A stretch of DNA of 64,000 nt from Antilocapra americana (GCA_007570785.1 ML662449.1:13647996-13711995), one strand, 5' to 3'; shown: positions 10,355 to 23,501, counted from the first letter of the stretch. Made by a program: numbers and translations. The notes: generated by a model from the sequence alone, not told the origin.

Positions 10355-12180
10355 TCTTATGTCTACATCCTCATGCACATACATAAGAATTCACCTAGGA
10401 CATATTTCTAGAATGGGTCACAGGATATGTTCATGTTCACCTTACCAGAAAATGTCAAAGTGTAATCCAAAGTGGCTTTATTAATTTACAGTCCCTAAGT
10501 GTTTCCATTGCTCCACATTTACCAACACTTGGAATTTTCTTTCTTTTTCATTTTCACCAATCTGAGATAATTAAATATTACCTCATTTCATTTTCGCCAA
10601 TCTGAGATGATTAAATATTACCTCATTATAGTCTTAATTGCATTCCCCTTATTACTAATGCATCGATTATCCTTTCATAGTTTACTGGCCAAATGTTTCC
10701 TTTTATACTTTTTCTTACCATGCTGTTTATCTTTTGGTTACTAATTACATATGCATTTTGGTACTGAATCCATGCTGAGCACAATCACTTATATGTGCTA
10801 CAAACATCTTCTTTCAGTTTTTAGCTTGTATTTTCACTCTCTGTGGAATCTTTCAAATAAATCCAATTTCAAAGTCAGCCTTTTCCTTTATGGTTTGTGG
10901 GTTTGCATTTTGTTTGAGGAAATCTTCCCAACCCTGAGGTTATAAAGCTTTCTTCCCACTCCTTTAAAACTTTTATACTTCTACTTTCATATTTAAGAGT
11001 CATTGCCATATGGAATTAATTTTTGTGTGAGTTTTCAGGTAGGAATCCAATTTCATTTTTAAAAAAATCATTGATAAATAAGTATCACGGCAGTGTTTAT
11101 TAAATAGTCCATATATATCTCTCCTTTCCCCTACCTACAATGCCCACTCTCCCAAAAATCTTGTTTACATATACAGGTCAATGATCAATAATTCTGTACC
11201 ACTAGCCAACTGTTCTAACCTCACAACAAGACAATATTGCCTTAATCACCAAAGCTTTATCTTTTGGAATAATTTAAGACTTTTTAAACCTATGGCAGAA
11301 TAATGTAGTAAATTAGTAGATTTTCTAAAATTAAAGGAACTCCACATTCCTGGAAAACATTTTTTAAAAATCCAAAATTATGTGAACCTATTTCCTTTCA
11401 GTGAGGGTTTCTAATTACTGATACAATTTCTTTAATGATTACAGAAGTATTCAAGCCATTCAGGTATACAGTGTCTTCCTAAATCAGTTTAGATAAGTAT
11501 TCCACTTCTGCTTAGAATTTACACATTTCACCCAATATTTCATATTTAGTGTCATAAAACTATTTAAGGTATCTTTTTACTATTTTAATCTCAGCAGAAT
11601 TTATAGTTTTGTACATTTCTTTATTCACAGTACTAATTGTGCCTTCTCACACTCTTTTGTTCCTAGATAAAGCTTGCTATAAGTTGTCTCTTTCAACAGG
11701 CTTTCCAAATCATTTAGCTTTCTTGATCCTTTGGAGTGAATGTATATTTCTATTTCAGCAGTTTCTGCTAATCTTTATTATTTCTTTCCTCCTGTTTTCC
11801 ATGGGTATATTGCTCTAACTTCTGAATCCTGAGCACCTCTTCTTTCCTAATGTAAGCATTTAAGACCATGCATTTCTCTAAACATTGCTTTAAATATGTC
11901 TCACATTTTAGTATGAATTATTTTTGTTATTCTGTAAATATTTTCTAATCTTTCATTACAAGTTTTTTGACTCTCAAGACGCTTATAAACTTTTTTCTTC
12001 TATATGGAGCCTTTCCACTTATCTTTATGTAATGACTACTGTCTAATTGATGTAGGGTCACAAAATACAGTCTTTATAATGTTAATTTCCAAAATTTATT
12101 AGGACAGGCTTTATGGCCTGACTCACGATCAATTTTTGTAATTGTTCATGGGCCTTTAAAAGTATTTAAGTGGTATGCAT
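10355..12180 (-). mobile_element. Old L1, antisense (3' UTR into ORF2)
   Basis: Antisense landmarks: CCTTACCAGAAAATGTCAAA, TTAATTGCATTCCCCTTATT, then the ORF2-derived CCTAATGTAAGCATTTAAGA and TTCTAATCTTTCATTACAAG. Highly diverged. Probably the continuation of 9003-9246 across the BovB insertion. A 41-bp tandem duplication lies inside. Confidence 0.65.
10547..10626. repeat. Two-copy ~41-bp tandem duplication
   Basis: The unit starting TTCATTTTCACCAATCTGAG and ending ATTAAATATTACCTCA occurs twice back to back. The second copy has CGCC and GATG where the first has CACC and GATA. Confidence 0.9.
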
Positions 12181-12499
12181 ACACTGCTGTCCACTTTCAC
12201 AACAGGATCATTTTAAGCAAAGTCACCTATTTCACCAGATCACTGTATTTCCTTATGTGATAAGGACCAAACAGAGGAGAAGAAATTTCAAATATGAGGT
12301 CATGGAACACTTCCTAAAGGACACAAATCAAGAAATAAAATGAAAAAAATCGAGAAGCTGTTCACAGACTTCGTGACAGGCTCTCTTTCTCCCTCCAAAC
12401 ACAACTTCCTTTTATTTTAGAATTGTCTCTTATAAATAGCATATATCCAGAAAATTTTTGAATCTAGTCTGATAATCTCTGTCTTTTACTGGAGAGTTT

Positions 12500-12680
12500 A
12501 GATGAATGGTCCTCAACTGTTTTTATCTCAAGACCCTTTTACATGCTTTAATTGAGAACTACAAAGAGCTTTTGTTTGTGTGGGTTACACCTGTCAATAC
12601 TTTCCCTATTAAAAATTAAATATCAGAAATTTTAAAAATATTTCACTCATTCAAACATAATTAATAAACATGTTAACAGA
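12500..12680. mobile_element. Possible hAT-type DNA transposon fragment
   Basis: Starts ATGGTCCTCAACTGTTTTTA and continues AAGAGCTTTTGTTTGTGTGG, which resembles an old MER-class hAT relic. Family not assigned; no clear terminal repeats seen. Confidence 0.3.
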
Positions 12681-13630
12681 TTTTTATGAAGAATAAATAT
12701 AGTTTCTTTTTTAAGACTTTATTTTTTTGTGAGCACTTTCGGTGTACAACAAAACTGAGAGGGAGGGAAAGAGATTTTCCATATATTCCCTGCTCCTACA
12801 CATGCATAGCCTACCCTATTATCAACATCACCCACCAGAATGGTACATTGTTTATCACAGATGAACCTCCATTGACATATCATAATCACCCAAAATTGAT
12901 ACTTTACTTTAGGTTCACTTGTGGGCTGTACATTCTATCAATTTGGACAAATTTATAATGAATCATATAGCTACACTATGATATACAGGGTATTTCACGG
13001 CCCTAATCATCATCTGTGTTCTGCTTATTCATCTCCTCCACTCCCCACCCCTGGCAACCAACAATCTTTTCACTGTCTCCATAGTTTTGCCTTTTCCAGA
13101 ACATCAATTAGTTGCTATCATACCGTATGTAGCCTTTTCAAATTGGCTTCTTTCATTTAGTAATATGCATTTAAGGCTCCTCCATGGCTTTTCTTTTTAA
13201 CGCTGAATAATATTCTATTGTCGATATGTACCACAGTTTATCCATTCATCTACTGAAGAACATCTTGGTTGCTTCAAGTTTTGGCAATTATGAATAAAGT
13301 TGCTATAAACATCCATGTGCAGGTTTTTGTGTGGACAACGGTTTTCATTTCGTTTGGGTAAATACCAAGGAGTGTGATTGCTGGATCATATGGTAAGAGT
13401 ATGCTTCATTTTGTAAGAAAGTGCCAAACTGTACCAAGGTGGCTGTATCATTTTGCATTCCCACCAGCAATGCATCAGAGTCCCCGTTGCTCCACATGCT
13501 CTCCATACTGTTAGTGTGACAGATTTTGGCCATTCTAATAGGTGTGTGGTAGTATCTCATTGCTTTAATTTGCATTTCCCTAATAACATTTGATGTGGAG
13601 CATTTTTTCATATGCCTATTTGCTATTTGT

Positions 13631-14066
13631 ATGTCTTATGTACGGATGTGAGAGCAGGACCATAAAAAAGGCTGAGTGCCAAAGAATTGATGCTTTCGAA
13701 CTGTGGTGCTGCAGAAGACTCTTGAGAGTCCCTTGTATTGCAAGGATATCAAACTAGTCAATCTTAAAAGAAATCAACCCTGAATATTCTCTGGAAAGAC
13801 TGATGCTGAAGCTGAAGCTCCAATACTCTACCTGCTATGAAGAGCTGACTCACTGGAAAAGACCCTGATACTGGAAAAGATTGAAGGCAAAAGGAGAAGG
13901 GGGTGGCAGAGCATGAGATGGTTCGATAGCACCATGGACTCAATGGACATGCAATTAAGCAAACTCCAGGAGACAGTAGAGGATAGAGCAAACTGGTATG
14001 CTGCATTCCATGGGGTCACAAAGAGTTGGACATGACTTAGTAAGTGAAGAAGAACAACAACAAAAA
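13631..14066 (+). mobile_element. BovB LINE 3' end, sense, inside the L1
   Basis: Starts TATGTACGGATGTGAGAGCA, continues AAGAATTGATGCTTTCGAAC and ATGGTTCGATAGCACCATGG, and ends with the BovB tail GAACAACAACAA at 14053-14064. Decayed copy. Confidence 0.92.
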
Positions 14067-15430
14067 TATCTTCTTTGGGGAGGTGTCTCTTTTGCCCCAT
14101 TTTTCAAATTGAGTTTGCTTATTTTCTTACTGTTCTTTATATATTTAGATAACAGTACTTTATCATATTTGTCTTCTGCAAATATTCTGTTTGTGATTTG
14201 TCTTCTCATTCTCTTGACATTGTCTTTAGCAAAACAAGAGCTTTCAATTTTGATGAAGTACAGTTTATCCATTATTTCTTTCATGAATCACACCTTTGGT
14301 GTCATATCTAAAAAGATATCATCTTATTCAAGGTCATCTAGGTTTTCTCCTGTGTAATCATCTCAGAGTTTTATTGTTTTGCATTTTACATTTCAGTCCA
14401 TGATCCACTTTGAGTTAATTTTTATGGAGGGTGTAAAGTTTCTGTCTAGATTCATATATTTGAAAGTGGATATCCAGTTGTTTCAGCACCATCTGCTGAA
14501 AGAATTATCTTTGTTCTATGTGTCACTCCTCTGTCACACACCAGTTGACTATATGTATGAGGGCCTCTTTCTGGGCTCTATATTCTATTCCAATGATTAT
14601 TTGTCTAATCCGTTATCAATATCACACTGTCTTGATTACTATAGCATTGTAGTAAGCCTTGAATTCAGGTAGTGTTGGTACTCCAACTTTGTTCTTTTTT
14701 ACTACTATGTTGGTCTTTGCCTCTCCATATAATTTTATAATCAGTTTGTTGATATCCATAATATAACTTGCTGATATTTTCATTGGGATTTCCTTGAATC
14801 TATAGATCAAGTTGGAAACAAGTGGCATCTTGACAATATTGAGTCCTTCTATTCATGAACATGGAGTATCTCTCAACTTTAGTTCTTTGATGTTCATCAG
14901 AGTTTTGTAGTGTTCCTCATATAGGTTGTATACATATTTTGTTAGATTTGTTGCTAAGTGTTTTATTTGGGGGATGCTAATATAAATGGAATTATGCTTT
15001 TAGTTTCAAATTCTCTTTGTTAAATGTTTGTATATAGGAAAATAAATAACTTTTATGTATAAACCTCATATCCTGCAACCTTGCTATAACGACTTATTAG
15101 TTCTAGGAGATTTTTTGTTGATTCTTTCAGATTTTCTACATAGATGATCACATATTCTGTGAACAAAGTTTTATATCTTCCTTCGCAATCTGTATACTTT
15201 TAATTTCCTTGTCCTCTCTTATTGCATCAGCAAGGACTTCCATTATGATGTTGGAAAGAAGCAGTGAAAGGGGACATCCTTGCTTTGTACTAGATCTTAG
15301 TGGGAAAGCTTTGAGTTTCTCTCTATCAAGTATGATGTTAGCTATAGGGTTTCTGTAGATATTCTTTATTTAGTTTAGGGAGTTCCCCTCTATTCCTAGC
15401 TAGCTGAGAGTTTTTGTCATTACTGGCTGA

Positions 15431-15641
15431 TAAGTGTTAGTTGCTCAGTCGTGCCAAACTCTTTGCGACCCCATGGACTACAACCCACCAGGCTCCTCTG
15501 TCCATGAGATTTTCCCGGCAAGGATACTGGAGTGGGTTGCCATTTCCTTCTTCAGGGGATCTCCCCAACCCAGGGATTGAACCCAGGTCTCCTGCACTGC
15601 AGGCTGACTCTTTACCGATTGAGCTACAAGAGAAGCCTTTA
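15431..15641 (-). mobile_element. Bov-tA-type SINE, antisense, inside the L1
   Basis: Reads GTTAGTTGCTCAGTCGTGCC, then GAGTGGGTTGCCATTTCCTT, AACCCAGGTCTCCTGCACTG and GAGCTACAAGAGAAGCC. Flanked by similar TACTGGCTG and TAATGGCTG, a possible duplication. Confidence 0.92.
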
Positions 15642-16154
15642 ATGGCTGGTGGATTCAATCAAATGTTTTTTCTGCATCTATTGATATATTCATGTGATTT
15701 TTCTTTTTTAATCTGTTGGTGTGGTGAATTACATCAACTGATTTCAGATGCTGAATCAGGTCTGCATACCTGAGATAAAACCTATTTGATGGTGATATAT
15801 AATTCTTTTTATACTTGGGTTCAATTTGCTAATATTTTGCTTAATATTTTTGTACCAATGTTTAAAAGAGGAATTGGTATGTAGATTCTCTTCTTAGTCT
15901 TGTCCTTGTTTGGTTTGGTAATGCTACCCTCATAGAATGAGTTAAGAAGTATTCTCTCTGTGTCTACCCTCTGAAAGACACTGTAGAGAACTGGTGTAAT
16001 TTCTCCCTTAACTGTTTGGTAGAATTCCTTAGTGATTTCATATGGGCCTGCTGCTTTCTGTATACTCTCTATACAAAATGATTTAATGAGAAGACTGTCA
16101 CTGTTTTACATGTTTACAAATGTCTTAATGTGCAAATGTCTCTAAAATCTCTCT

Positions 16155-16290
16155 GTGCTAAGTCACTTCAGTCATGTCTGACTCTTTGTGACCCGATGGA
16201 CTATAGACTGCCAGGCTCCTCTGTCCATGGGATTCTCCAGGCAAGAATACCAGAGTGGACTGCCATGTCCTCCTCCGGGGGATCTTCCCC
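16155..16290 (-). mobile_element. Bov-A-type SINE, antisense, with 10-bp target duplication
   Basis: TGACTCTTTGTGACCCGATG and GGGATTCTCCAGGCAAGAAT mark an antisense BovA unit. AAATCTCTCT occurs at both 16145-16154 and 16291-16300, a perfect target-site duplication. Confidence 0.93.
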
Positions 16291-16300
16291 AAATCTCTCT

Positions 16301-19080
16301 AGTATACAGTTAGCAGACATCTAGTTTCTCGTACCTACTCTCATATTCAATCTGTGTGACATATTGTTCTGGTTAAAGTATATTTAAAAAAATCCAGCCT
16401 TATACAGATATGTAGTTGGAAAGGAGGGATATTTTAATGACATTTGCAAATAACCTGAGGTCTTCTTTGATACTATATCAAAACTCCACAAAATTCCACA
16501 GTGGTAGTTTTTGAAAGGTTAATAGTAATATGGAATCTGAAACCACAGCAATAACCTTTTCAAACTCTGTTAAATTAAAATACAAAGTGCTAACACGTAT
16601 GTTGGATGATTTTTTTACTCATGCAAGATTCTGTAACATCATACAATTTGGTCATTTGAAATATGTTAATTCTCTAAATTATGGAGATACTATACATGTT
16701 GAAGCATTTCATTATACAATACCAAAATAACTACATCTTCTTTTATCACTACCTTTTATATCATGTATCTTTAAGCATTGGAAACTATCAGATTTAACAT
16801 GATGACTGTAAGTTTTTCGCAATTAGAATTTTCACTTGAAAGCTTGAATTTTATCATTGGCAACAAATAATTTCAGTCACTTAACATTTAAGTAGCAGGC
16901 TCACTGTGTTCAATTTCAAGAAAATGTTCACCAAATAAATATCCAAGTGTGAATAACAAGTTTATCTCTTAGTTGTTTTTTTAAGTAAAAGTGATGTTCC
17001 AGGATAAAAATGTGTTTAGTTTAGCTTACAACTCAGTCACACAAGTGCTTTTTCTTGAATTAACTCTGTTCTTTGCAGTGTAGAACAACTGCTTTATGCA
17101 TACTTACTTTTGTCACAAAGAATATTTTAAAAACTAATACTTAAAGGATAAAATTTTAATCAAATTAATAATTTCAATAAAACATCAAGAATGTATTTAA
17201 GTGAAACTCATATGAGGGCTAAATCCTTGCTAAAAATTTTCAAGAATGATATTCCTTCTACTCACTAATGATAAGGATACAAAAGGCAACTTTCCTTGTC
17301 ATCTTCTGTGCAGTGAATTAATCTCTTCATCCGTGCACTGATGGCACAGTTCTGGGATGTCAATTTTGTGCAACAAGAGGAATATGTTCCATCTTGGGGG
17401 AATGGGAGAAGCCAGACTTTTTCTACACCTTCATGTAATAGTAAGAGTGGTACATTATGGGTTCAGCAGAAATCTTCAGTGGGAAAACTACGATGAACGC
17501 TTATCTTGCAGATGCCCTGCTTTCAACTTGAAAAAATTAAAAAAGACTTCTGGGTTCTCTCTATCTGTGTCACTTCAAGAATGCATTTATAAAGATCATT
17601 TGGTCATATTTTACCTGACTTTATAGCTGGTTTCCCAAAGGGGTGTAATTCATGCAATCTAGTCTGTTACATTGCCAGAAACAGAATTCTTCATTTGAAT
17701 TTTACAATAATAGAACTGAACGTTTTAAGAAAAATAACCATCAAAACTAGATTCACTTGTTTCACATTGATCTAAACTCTTCAATTGAGTAATTTGTAAT
17801 GACTAACTAGAATTGTTTAAGAATTTATTTTATTGGAATTCTCTATATGTGAACCTGTGATCATCAATGAAATCATGCCACTCTCATCTGGCCTGCTTAG
17901 ATGCTATGTCTCAGTATCATCTTAAGCAAGCAGTAAGTTACCAAATGGTAAATCAATGCTTGTAGCACATAGCTTTCTGGAATCTCATGGTATAATGCTC
18001 GAATCTGTTCATTCTTGTCCATCAGAACTCTAAATTCTGTTCTGATTCTGTACTACTGAATCAGCATAACAAGCAATGAAGTGACAGGTAGCTAGAATTC
18101 AAAACAGCATTCTAAAGATGTGTGATCAGACTAACACTTAAAAGTCTCAGTTATTAGATCTTGCCCTCTGTCTTATGACTGACGGAATTACTTCTGATTA
18201 AAGAACTAACACACCCAAGTATTGGTGTAAACAGCCAGTTTCTCTACTGATTCAAGAACTAAAACTGTCAAATGAGATAATGTAGAACTAGATAAGGCTT
18301 TCAAAGTCTCTTAGTCTGTCACCCCAGTGCAAAAACAATTTATATCATCTCTAACAGAGTTATCACACTTGTTTCCTGATACTTTTTATTAAAATTCAAT
18401 CTAAAACCTCCCAAGACTTCATCCTTTCTAAATCAAGATAATTTGGTACAATACAATATCAAGGTCAACTATTTGATTTTATTCTACAAATACTTGTTGA
18501 GAGCCTATTAGTGGCTCACATTCTCCATTTAACTCTGTGACAACACTTTAAACTTCATTTTAAAATGATAAAAAGTCAATCTAGAAGTCAAACTGTTCTA
18601 ACTTTTTCAAAATTGTGATGCTATGTCCTTTGAGCTGCCACAGCACTGTATTTCTTGGGCTATGCTGAAAAGATCTTTGCTTCCTCAGCAGACCAAAATG
18701 GGATACTACAGAATTTAATTTGGAGTCCATGGAGCAATTAAATGCTAAAGCAGACATGCCATAAGGAGCTCGCTCAACCACAAAGACTTAATTAGAAACC
18801 ATGTCAGCTAAAATAACCAAGTTAGATGGCTGGATGGAAGAGAGTTTAGTAGCACAAATGTAAATTGACAGAATCAACATTAAAAATCAGTTTAGATATG
18901 TACTTAAAAACATTTATAAAAATTATTGATTTTAGAATAAAATCTAAAACCCCTCTAAAAATATCCAAAAAAACCCCTCAACCTCCTCAAATACAAGGAA
19001 ACTCTAGATAAACATAAAAATATAAGTTAAAGTATTTAAGTCAAATATCTTTGAGAGTAACCACTTTAAAAATTATATTT
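16301..19080. other. Intronic sequence, nothing recognised
   Basis: 2.8 kb without a repeat I can name. Frames at 16530-16730, 17357-17626 and 18581-18781 are short, lack splice context and match no family I know. Confidence 0.5.
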
Positions 19081-19082
19081 AT

Positions 19083-19243
19083 ATATTTATTTGACCATGA
19101 CAGGTTTCAGCTGCTGCAAGGGGATCTTCCATCTTTATTTTGGCATGTAGGATCTAGATCCCTGACCAAGGATCAAACCTACTACAACCTCTGCATTGGG
19201 ATTGCGGAGTCGTGGCTACTGGACTACTAGGGAAGTTCCTGGA
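19083..19243 (-). mobile_element. CHR-type tRNA SINE, antisense
   Basis: GATCCCTGACCAAGGATCAA and CTACTGGACTACTAGGGAAG are the antisense body and head of the cetartiodactyl CHR SINE family. Confidence 0.8.
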
Positions 19244-19245
19244 CC

Positions 19246-20240
19246 ACTTTTTTTTTTTAATGCTATACCTTTTTTTCTGGTTATGAGAAAATTTGTCATA
19301 GAAAATTATAAACACAGAGAGAAGTACAAAAAAAGAATTACTCAAAACTTTACCAACTATCTGAAAACCACTGCTGATATTTTGAAATACTTTCTCTAGC
19401 CTTTTTTTAAACTGTTGAGACAAGACTGTCTGTAAAAGCTTTTGTTTTTTAAAGATAACATTATAAATTTGTAAACCAAAATTTTAGAAGTTGTACATAT
19501 ATTCTGAACTATGGCTACACTGTAAATTTACATAACTGTACCCTATTACCATATGTCACTTCATATTTGTCACTTAGAAATGACACTGCAATAAAAATTT
19601 TTATGTCCAAAGTACTTCTGGCATTTCTGTTTCATAGGACTTATTTGTAGAAATGGAATTTTTGAGTAAAGTATTTGAATGCTTTGCGCTTCCCAGGTGG
19701 CTCAGTGGTAAAGAATCCACCTGTCAATGCAGGAGTCGTGGGTTCAGTCCTTGGGTCAGGATGACCCCCTGGAGAAGGAAATAGCAATTCACTTTAGTAT
19801 TCTTGCCTGGAGAATTCCATGGAGAGGATCCTGGTGGGCTACAGTCCCACGGGGTAGCAATAGAGTTGGCTGGACATGACTTAGTGATTAAACAATAACA
19901 ATCTGAGTGCTTTGTGAAGAAACCAAGCCAAGTATCATGTGTAACACTGCTAGTCTCATTTACCACAACCACAACTGCACTATTACATATTTCTAAAATT
20001 TTGCTAAACTGTTAAGAGAAAATTTGTATCTCACTGATTTAATCTGCATTTCTTTGATGATTCATGACCTTGAATATATTTGTTATTAGAAATCTATACT
20101 TTCTCTTTTGTAAAACTAATCATACCCTTAAAAAGTATTTCTGGAGCTCTATGAATATTGAACATGTTAGCCATTTGCTGCCACTTTTGTTGCTAACACA
20201 TTAAATATTTTCCTGCTTTGTCTTTTAATCTCATGATTTA
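19246..20240 (-). mobile_element. Old L1, antisense, split by a SINE
   Basis: Diverged L1 3' region in reverse: TATTTGTAGAAATGGAATTT before the SINE at 19687-19903, and TCTGCATTTCTTTGATGATT after it. Boundaries are approximate. Confidence 0.5.
19687..19903 (+). mobile_element. Bov-tA-type SINE
   Basis: Head GCTTCCCAGGTGGCTCAGTG, body TTCTTGCCTGGAGAATTCCA, tail GGACATGACTTAGTGATTAA plus an A-rich end. Similar ATGCTTTG and GTGCTTTG flank it. Confidence 0.93.
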
Positions 20241-20244
20241 GAAA

Positions 20245-21300
20245 CCTTATATTTTCCCTAGTACACAAATAATGCAGGTTCACTGTAAAAAATAAAACAT
20301 GGAGAAGAAAAGAAACAGCATGTGAAAATTATATTCCAGGCCTAGAGCTAAGCATTTTTATACTGTTATCTGTTTTCCTAGTTTAGTTGTGTTTATATAA
20401 AAATTTGGATCATATTACATATTCTTTTATAAATTACTCTTTTCATTAAAATATGATGAATATACTTCTATATTAATAAATATTTTGCCATGATGCTATT
20501 TACAATGGCCAGAAATGTACACTACATTACAATTTAATCTCTTCTTTTGGACACTGCGATTGTTTCCAATTTTTCTTATTATAAGCAATAACCAGGTGAA
20601 AATTCTAAGTTGATTCTTTACATTCATACTTATTTCACTAAGATAAATTTCTATTGATTGAATAACTGAATCAAAGGCATGCACATTTTAAAAACTTTAT
20701 ATGGCTGCCATTTATTCTCTAGGAATTATACTTCCATCAGCTAGTAGATCTTAGCCAACAATGAGTCTTACTATGATTTTTAAAATATATATTAGTTTTG
20801 ATTTTTATTTAGACAATCTATGTACACTTTCTTCTGTGATTTTTCCCCGCTGCTTAGAAACTTAGAAAGTTCTTCTTTATCCATTGATTTAATAAATATT
20901 CATTTTTATTCCCTTTAGTTTTGATTTATAGTCTTCATTTAACTTTCTAATCCACTTGGAATTCCTTTTGCACTGAGTTAAGGAGCTAGTTTTTCTTCCT
21001 CCCAAATAGTGCCAGTACCATTCACTATATAATTTTCTACTTCCACAATGGTTTGAGAAGTATGAGAATCTTTATACGACTATTTCACATCTATAATTTG
21101 CCAAAGTTTTTCTCTGCATCCAGGATAAAGATAAAAGTCTTTAACGTGGCAAAGTTCTTTGGGATATTGTCTCTGATTTTATATGAAGAAAAATCAACCC
21201 TCTCTCCCCTAAGTGCCCCTCATACTCTGATAATGTTCTGCCAATGGTATATGCTTATCATTTCTTGTGTGGTGACATAGCTTTATAATTTTGAGGAAGA
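20245..21300 (-). mobile_element. Old L1 3' region, antisense
   Basis: Shows ATGCAGGTTCACTGTAAAAA, GATTGTTTCCAATTTTTCTT, ATAACTGAATCAAAGGCATG, then ORF2-like TTAACTTTCTAATCCACTTG and TGCCAGTACCATTCACTATA. Diverged, no coding capacity. Confidence 0.65.
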
Positions 21301-21329
21301 TCTCCCCAAAATAAAGCACAATATTAGCA

Positions 21330-21592
21330 GAAATAACAACAGAAATTACTTCTTACAGATATTTATGTTGTATTAGGCATTTTCTAAGCGCTTTACTATA
21401 AGATCTCATTTGTCCCTCACAACAATCCAGAGGTAAATAATATAACTACTTCATTTTAAAGATTGAAACTAAGGCACAAAAAGAGTAAATAACTTGCTCA
21501 AGGTTACAGAGCTAGTAAGCAGAAGAGCTGAAATATGAAACAGGTGACCTGGCTCTGCAGTTTGTACACTTAATCACTATACTGAACTGCAC
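21330..21592 (+). mobile_element. MIR SINE, sense
   Basis: Contains AGCGCTTTACTATAAGATCT, TTTGTCCCTCACAACAATCC, AACTTGCTCAAGGTTACAGA and GCTAGTAAGCAGAAGAGCTG, the core and 3' domain of MIR. Nearly full length. Confidence 0.92.
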
Positions 21593-21639
21593 AGAAGACC
21601 TTTGAACATATAAATACTAAAATTTTACTATGCGGCGGA

Positions 21640-22430
21640 AGACACCTTTTGCAGTGACAAAAAAAGTGACAAGTAGGGAGAAAATATCTGTAAGATATAT
21701 AAAAAACAATGCATAGAATATATAAAGATCTACAAATAAGTAAGAAAATACAATCATTTCAATCAAAATGATCCTTAGGCAATTCATAGAAAAACATAAG
21801 TGGCCAACAAACATAAAACAAGATACTAAACTTCACTAGTTATCAGGGAAACATAAATTAGAGTGATAATGAGATGATATTTTCACTCATTAGAGTGACA
21901 AAATTAATGTCTAGTAATATCCAGTGTTGAGGGATAAATGGAAAACATTTCAAATACTGTTAGTAGAAATATAAACAAACAGCTACAGCTTATTATGAGG
22001 ATATTCCCTTAGGAATAAAACTATGAAATTAAATGTCCTTTTTGCACAATTCTGTTTCTGGGAATCCATCATGTATATGTGCATAAATTCTTAATGCAAT
22101 GCTATTTATAACACCATCAAGTATACTAGAAACTACCTTAACATCCATCAGCACAAGAATGGTTAAACTATGGAAAACTATGCAGAAACTGCACTCTGTA
22201 AGTGATAAAAGTCATAAAACAATATGTAAAGTATGATCCCATATAAGAATAAAACAGAAACCTAACAACCTCACAATATATGTATCTTATATAATTTCAT
22301 GAAAAAAGTGTCCAGAACAATTAGTATGAGAGAACACTTTTTACTTTATACATTTCCTGTTTTAATCTTTTATAATAATGATCTAGTCATACTTAATATT
22401 ATTTATTCTATTTAATACTTATGTAATTTT
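21640..22430 (+). mobile_element. Old L1 3' region, sense
   Basis: AGTGGCCAACAAACATAAAA, CACTAGTTATCAGGGAAACA, CATCCATCAGCACAAGAATG and GGTTAAACTATGGAAAACTA are sense L1 ORF2-end and 3' UTR landmarks. Confidence 0.75.
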
Positions 22431-22498
22431 TAAAAGCTTTGTGTGTATGGGGAGAGGGGAGCAACAGAGGAGACGAAGGTAAAAATGATTAAGCTAAG

Positions 22499-22745
22499 GC
22501 AGGGTTTCTCAACTGTAAAATTACTGGCATTTTGGACCAAGTAATTCTCTGGGCTCTTTTGAGGGGGGACAGGGAAGGGTTCCTATGCATTGCAGGGTGT
22601 TTAGCAGCATCCCTAGCCTCTACCCACTAGATGCTAGTAGCCCATTTCTGCCTCTCCCAAGGCAAAGCATGAAAATCAAGAGCATCTCTAGACAGTTCCA
22701 AATGCTTCCTAGGGAGCAAAAATGCCCCATACTCCACCAACTACT
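22499..22745 (-). mobile_element. MER20 hAT-Charlie element, antisense
   Basis: GGGTTTCTCAACTGTAAAAT near one end and the diagnostic GGTGTTTAGCAGCATCCCTA and CTCTACCCACTAGATGCTAG in the middle identify MER20, a nonautonomous DNA transposon. Confidence 0.9.
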
Positions 22746-22904
22746 GCATTGAGATCTACTGAATTAAGGAATTAAATAATCTGAGAAGCCTTCCTAGCTT
22801 CCTAGCCAGTCAGAATTACTGGCACCTGGCCCCATATGGCAACAATTATTGGGAATGTTTTCTTGTTTATCTCCACCAGACTGTGAGCTTCTTCAAGGAA
22901 GGTG

Positions 22905-23080
22905 TTTAGTCTGGTTAATGAGTTATCTCTTGGGCTGTGTTCCTCAGAGCATGGCCTCAGACCACCTTCATCAGCTACACCTGGAAGATTTGTTAAAATA
23001 CAGAGTCCTGGATCTCACTTGAGAAGATTTAACAAGCTCCCAAAAGATTCTGATACACACTACAGCATAAGAACTATATT
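22905..23080 (+). mobile_element. MER5-type hAT-Charlie element
   Basis: CATCAGCTACACCTGGAAGA and TTAACAAGCTCCCAAAAGAT followed by TCTGATACACACTACAG are MER5 landmarks. Adjacent to MER20 but separate. Confidence 0.82.
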
Positions 23081-23172
23081 GGAGGTTAATACAACTCCCA
23101 GCACATAGCAGGTGCTTACTAATTGTCAAATATAAAATTATATTACTTAGTAAGAAACATGGAAACATAACT

Positions 23173-23382
23173 GGGCTTCCCTGGTGGCTCAGATGGTAAA
23201 GAATCTGCCTGCAATGCAGGAGACCCAGGTTCAATCTCTGGGTCGGGAAGATCCCCTGGAGAAGAGAATGGCAACCCACTCCAGTCTTCTTGCCTGGAGA
23301 ATTCAATGGACAGAGGAGCCTGGTGGGCTACAGTCCATGGGGTTGCAAAGAGTTGGACAGGACTGAGTGACAAACATAATAA
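23173..23382 (+). mobile_element. Bov-tA-type SINE
   Basis: Near-consensus head GGGCTTCCCTGGTGGCTCAG, AATCTGCCTGCAATGCAGGA, tail GGACAGGACTGAGTGACAAA. AAACATAA flanks it on both sides. Low divergence suggests a young copy. Confidence 0.95.
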
Positions 23383-23501
23383 ATTTGTTACCAATTGTAT
23401 GAAAAAAATTAAAAGCCAGGTCTCAAATCTCTAATGAAGAAAACAGCATCAGTGAATAAGTAAACTGATGGCAAGGATTTTCAATTAAAGTGATCAAATG
23501 T

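Larger units (their letters stand above)
12695..16075 (-). mobile_element. Long antisense L1, interrupted
   Basis: Antisense L1 landmarks run in order: CCCTGGCAACCAACAATCTT, GTTTATCCATTCATCTACTG, GGTAAATACCAAGGAGTGTG, then beyond the 13631-14066 insertion CAGTTTATCCATTATTTCTT, TTGAGTTAATTTTTATGGAG, CCTGCAACCTTGCTATAACG, GGGGACATCCTTGCTTTGTA, and beyond the 15431-15641 SINE TTCTGCATCTATTGATATAT and GGAATTGGTATGTAGATTCT. This covers 3' UTR and much of the ORF2 reverse-transcriptase region, about 2.7 kb of L1. Many stops; no coding capacity. Confidence 0.9.

Noticed and set aside
14379..14672. 97-codon plus-strand frame with hydrophobic residues
   Set aside because: Antisense of L1 ORF2; Leu/Phe richness is typical of reversed L1.
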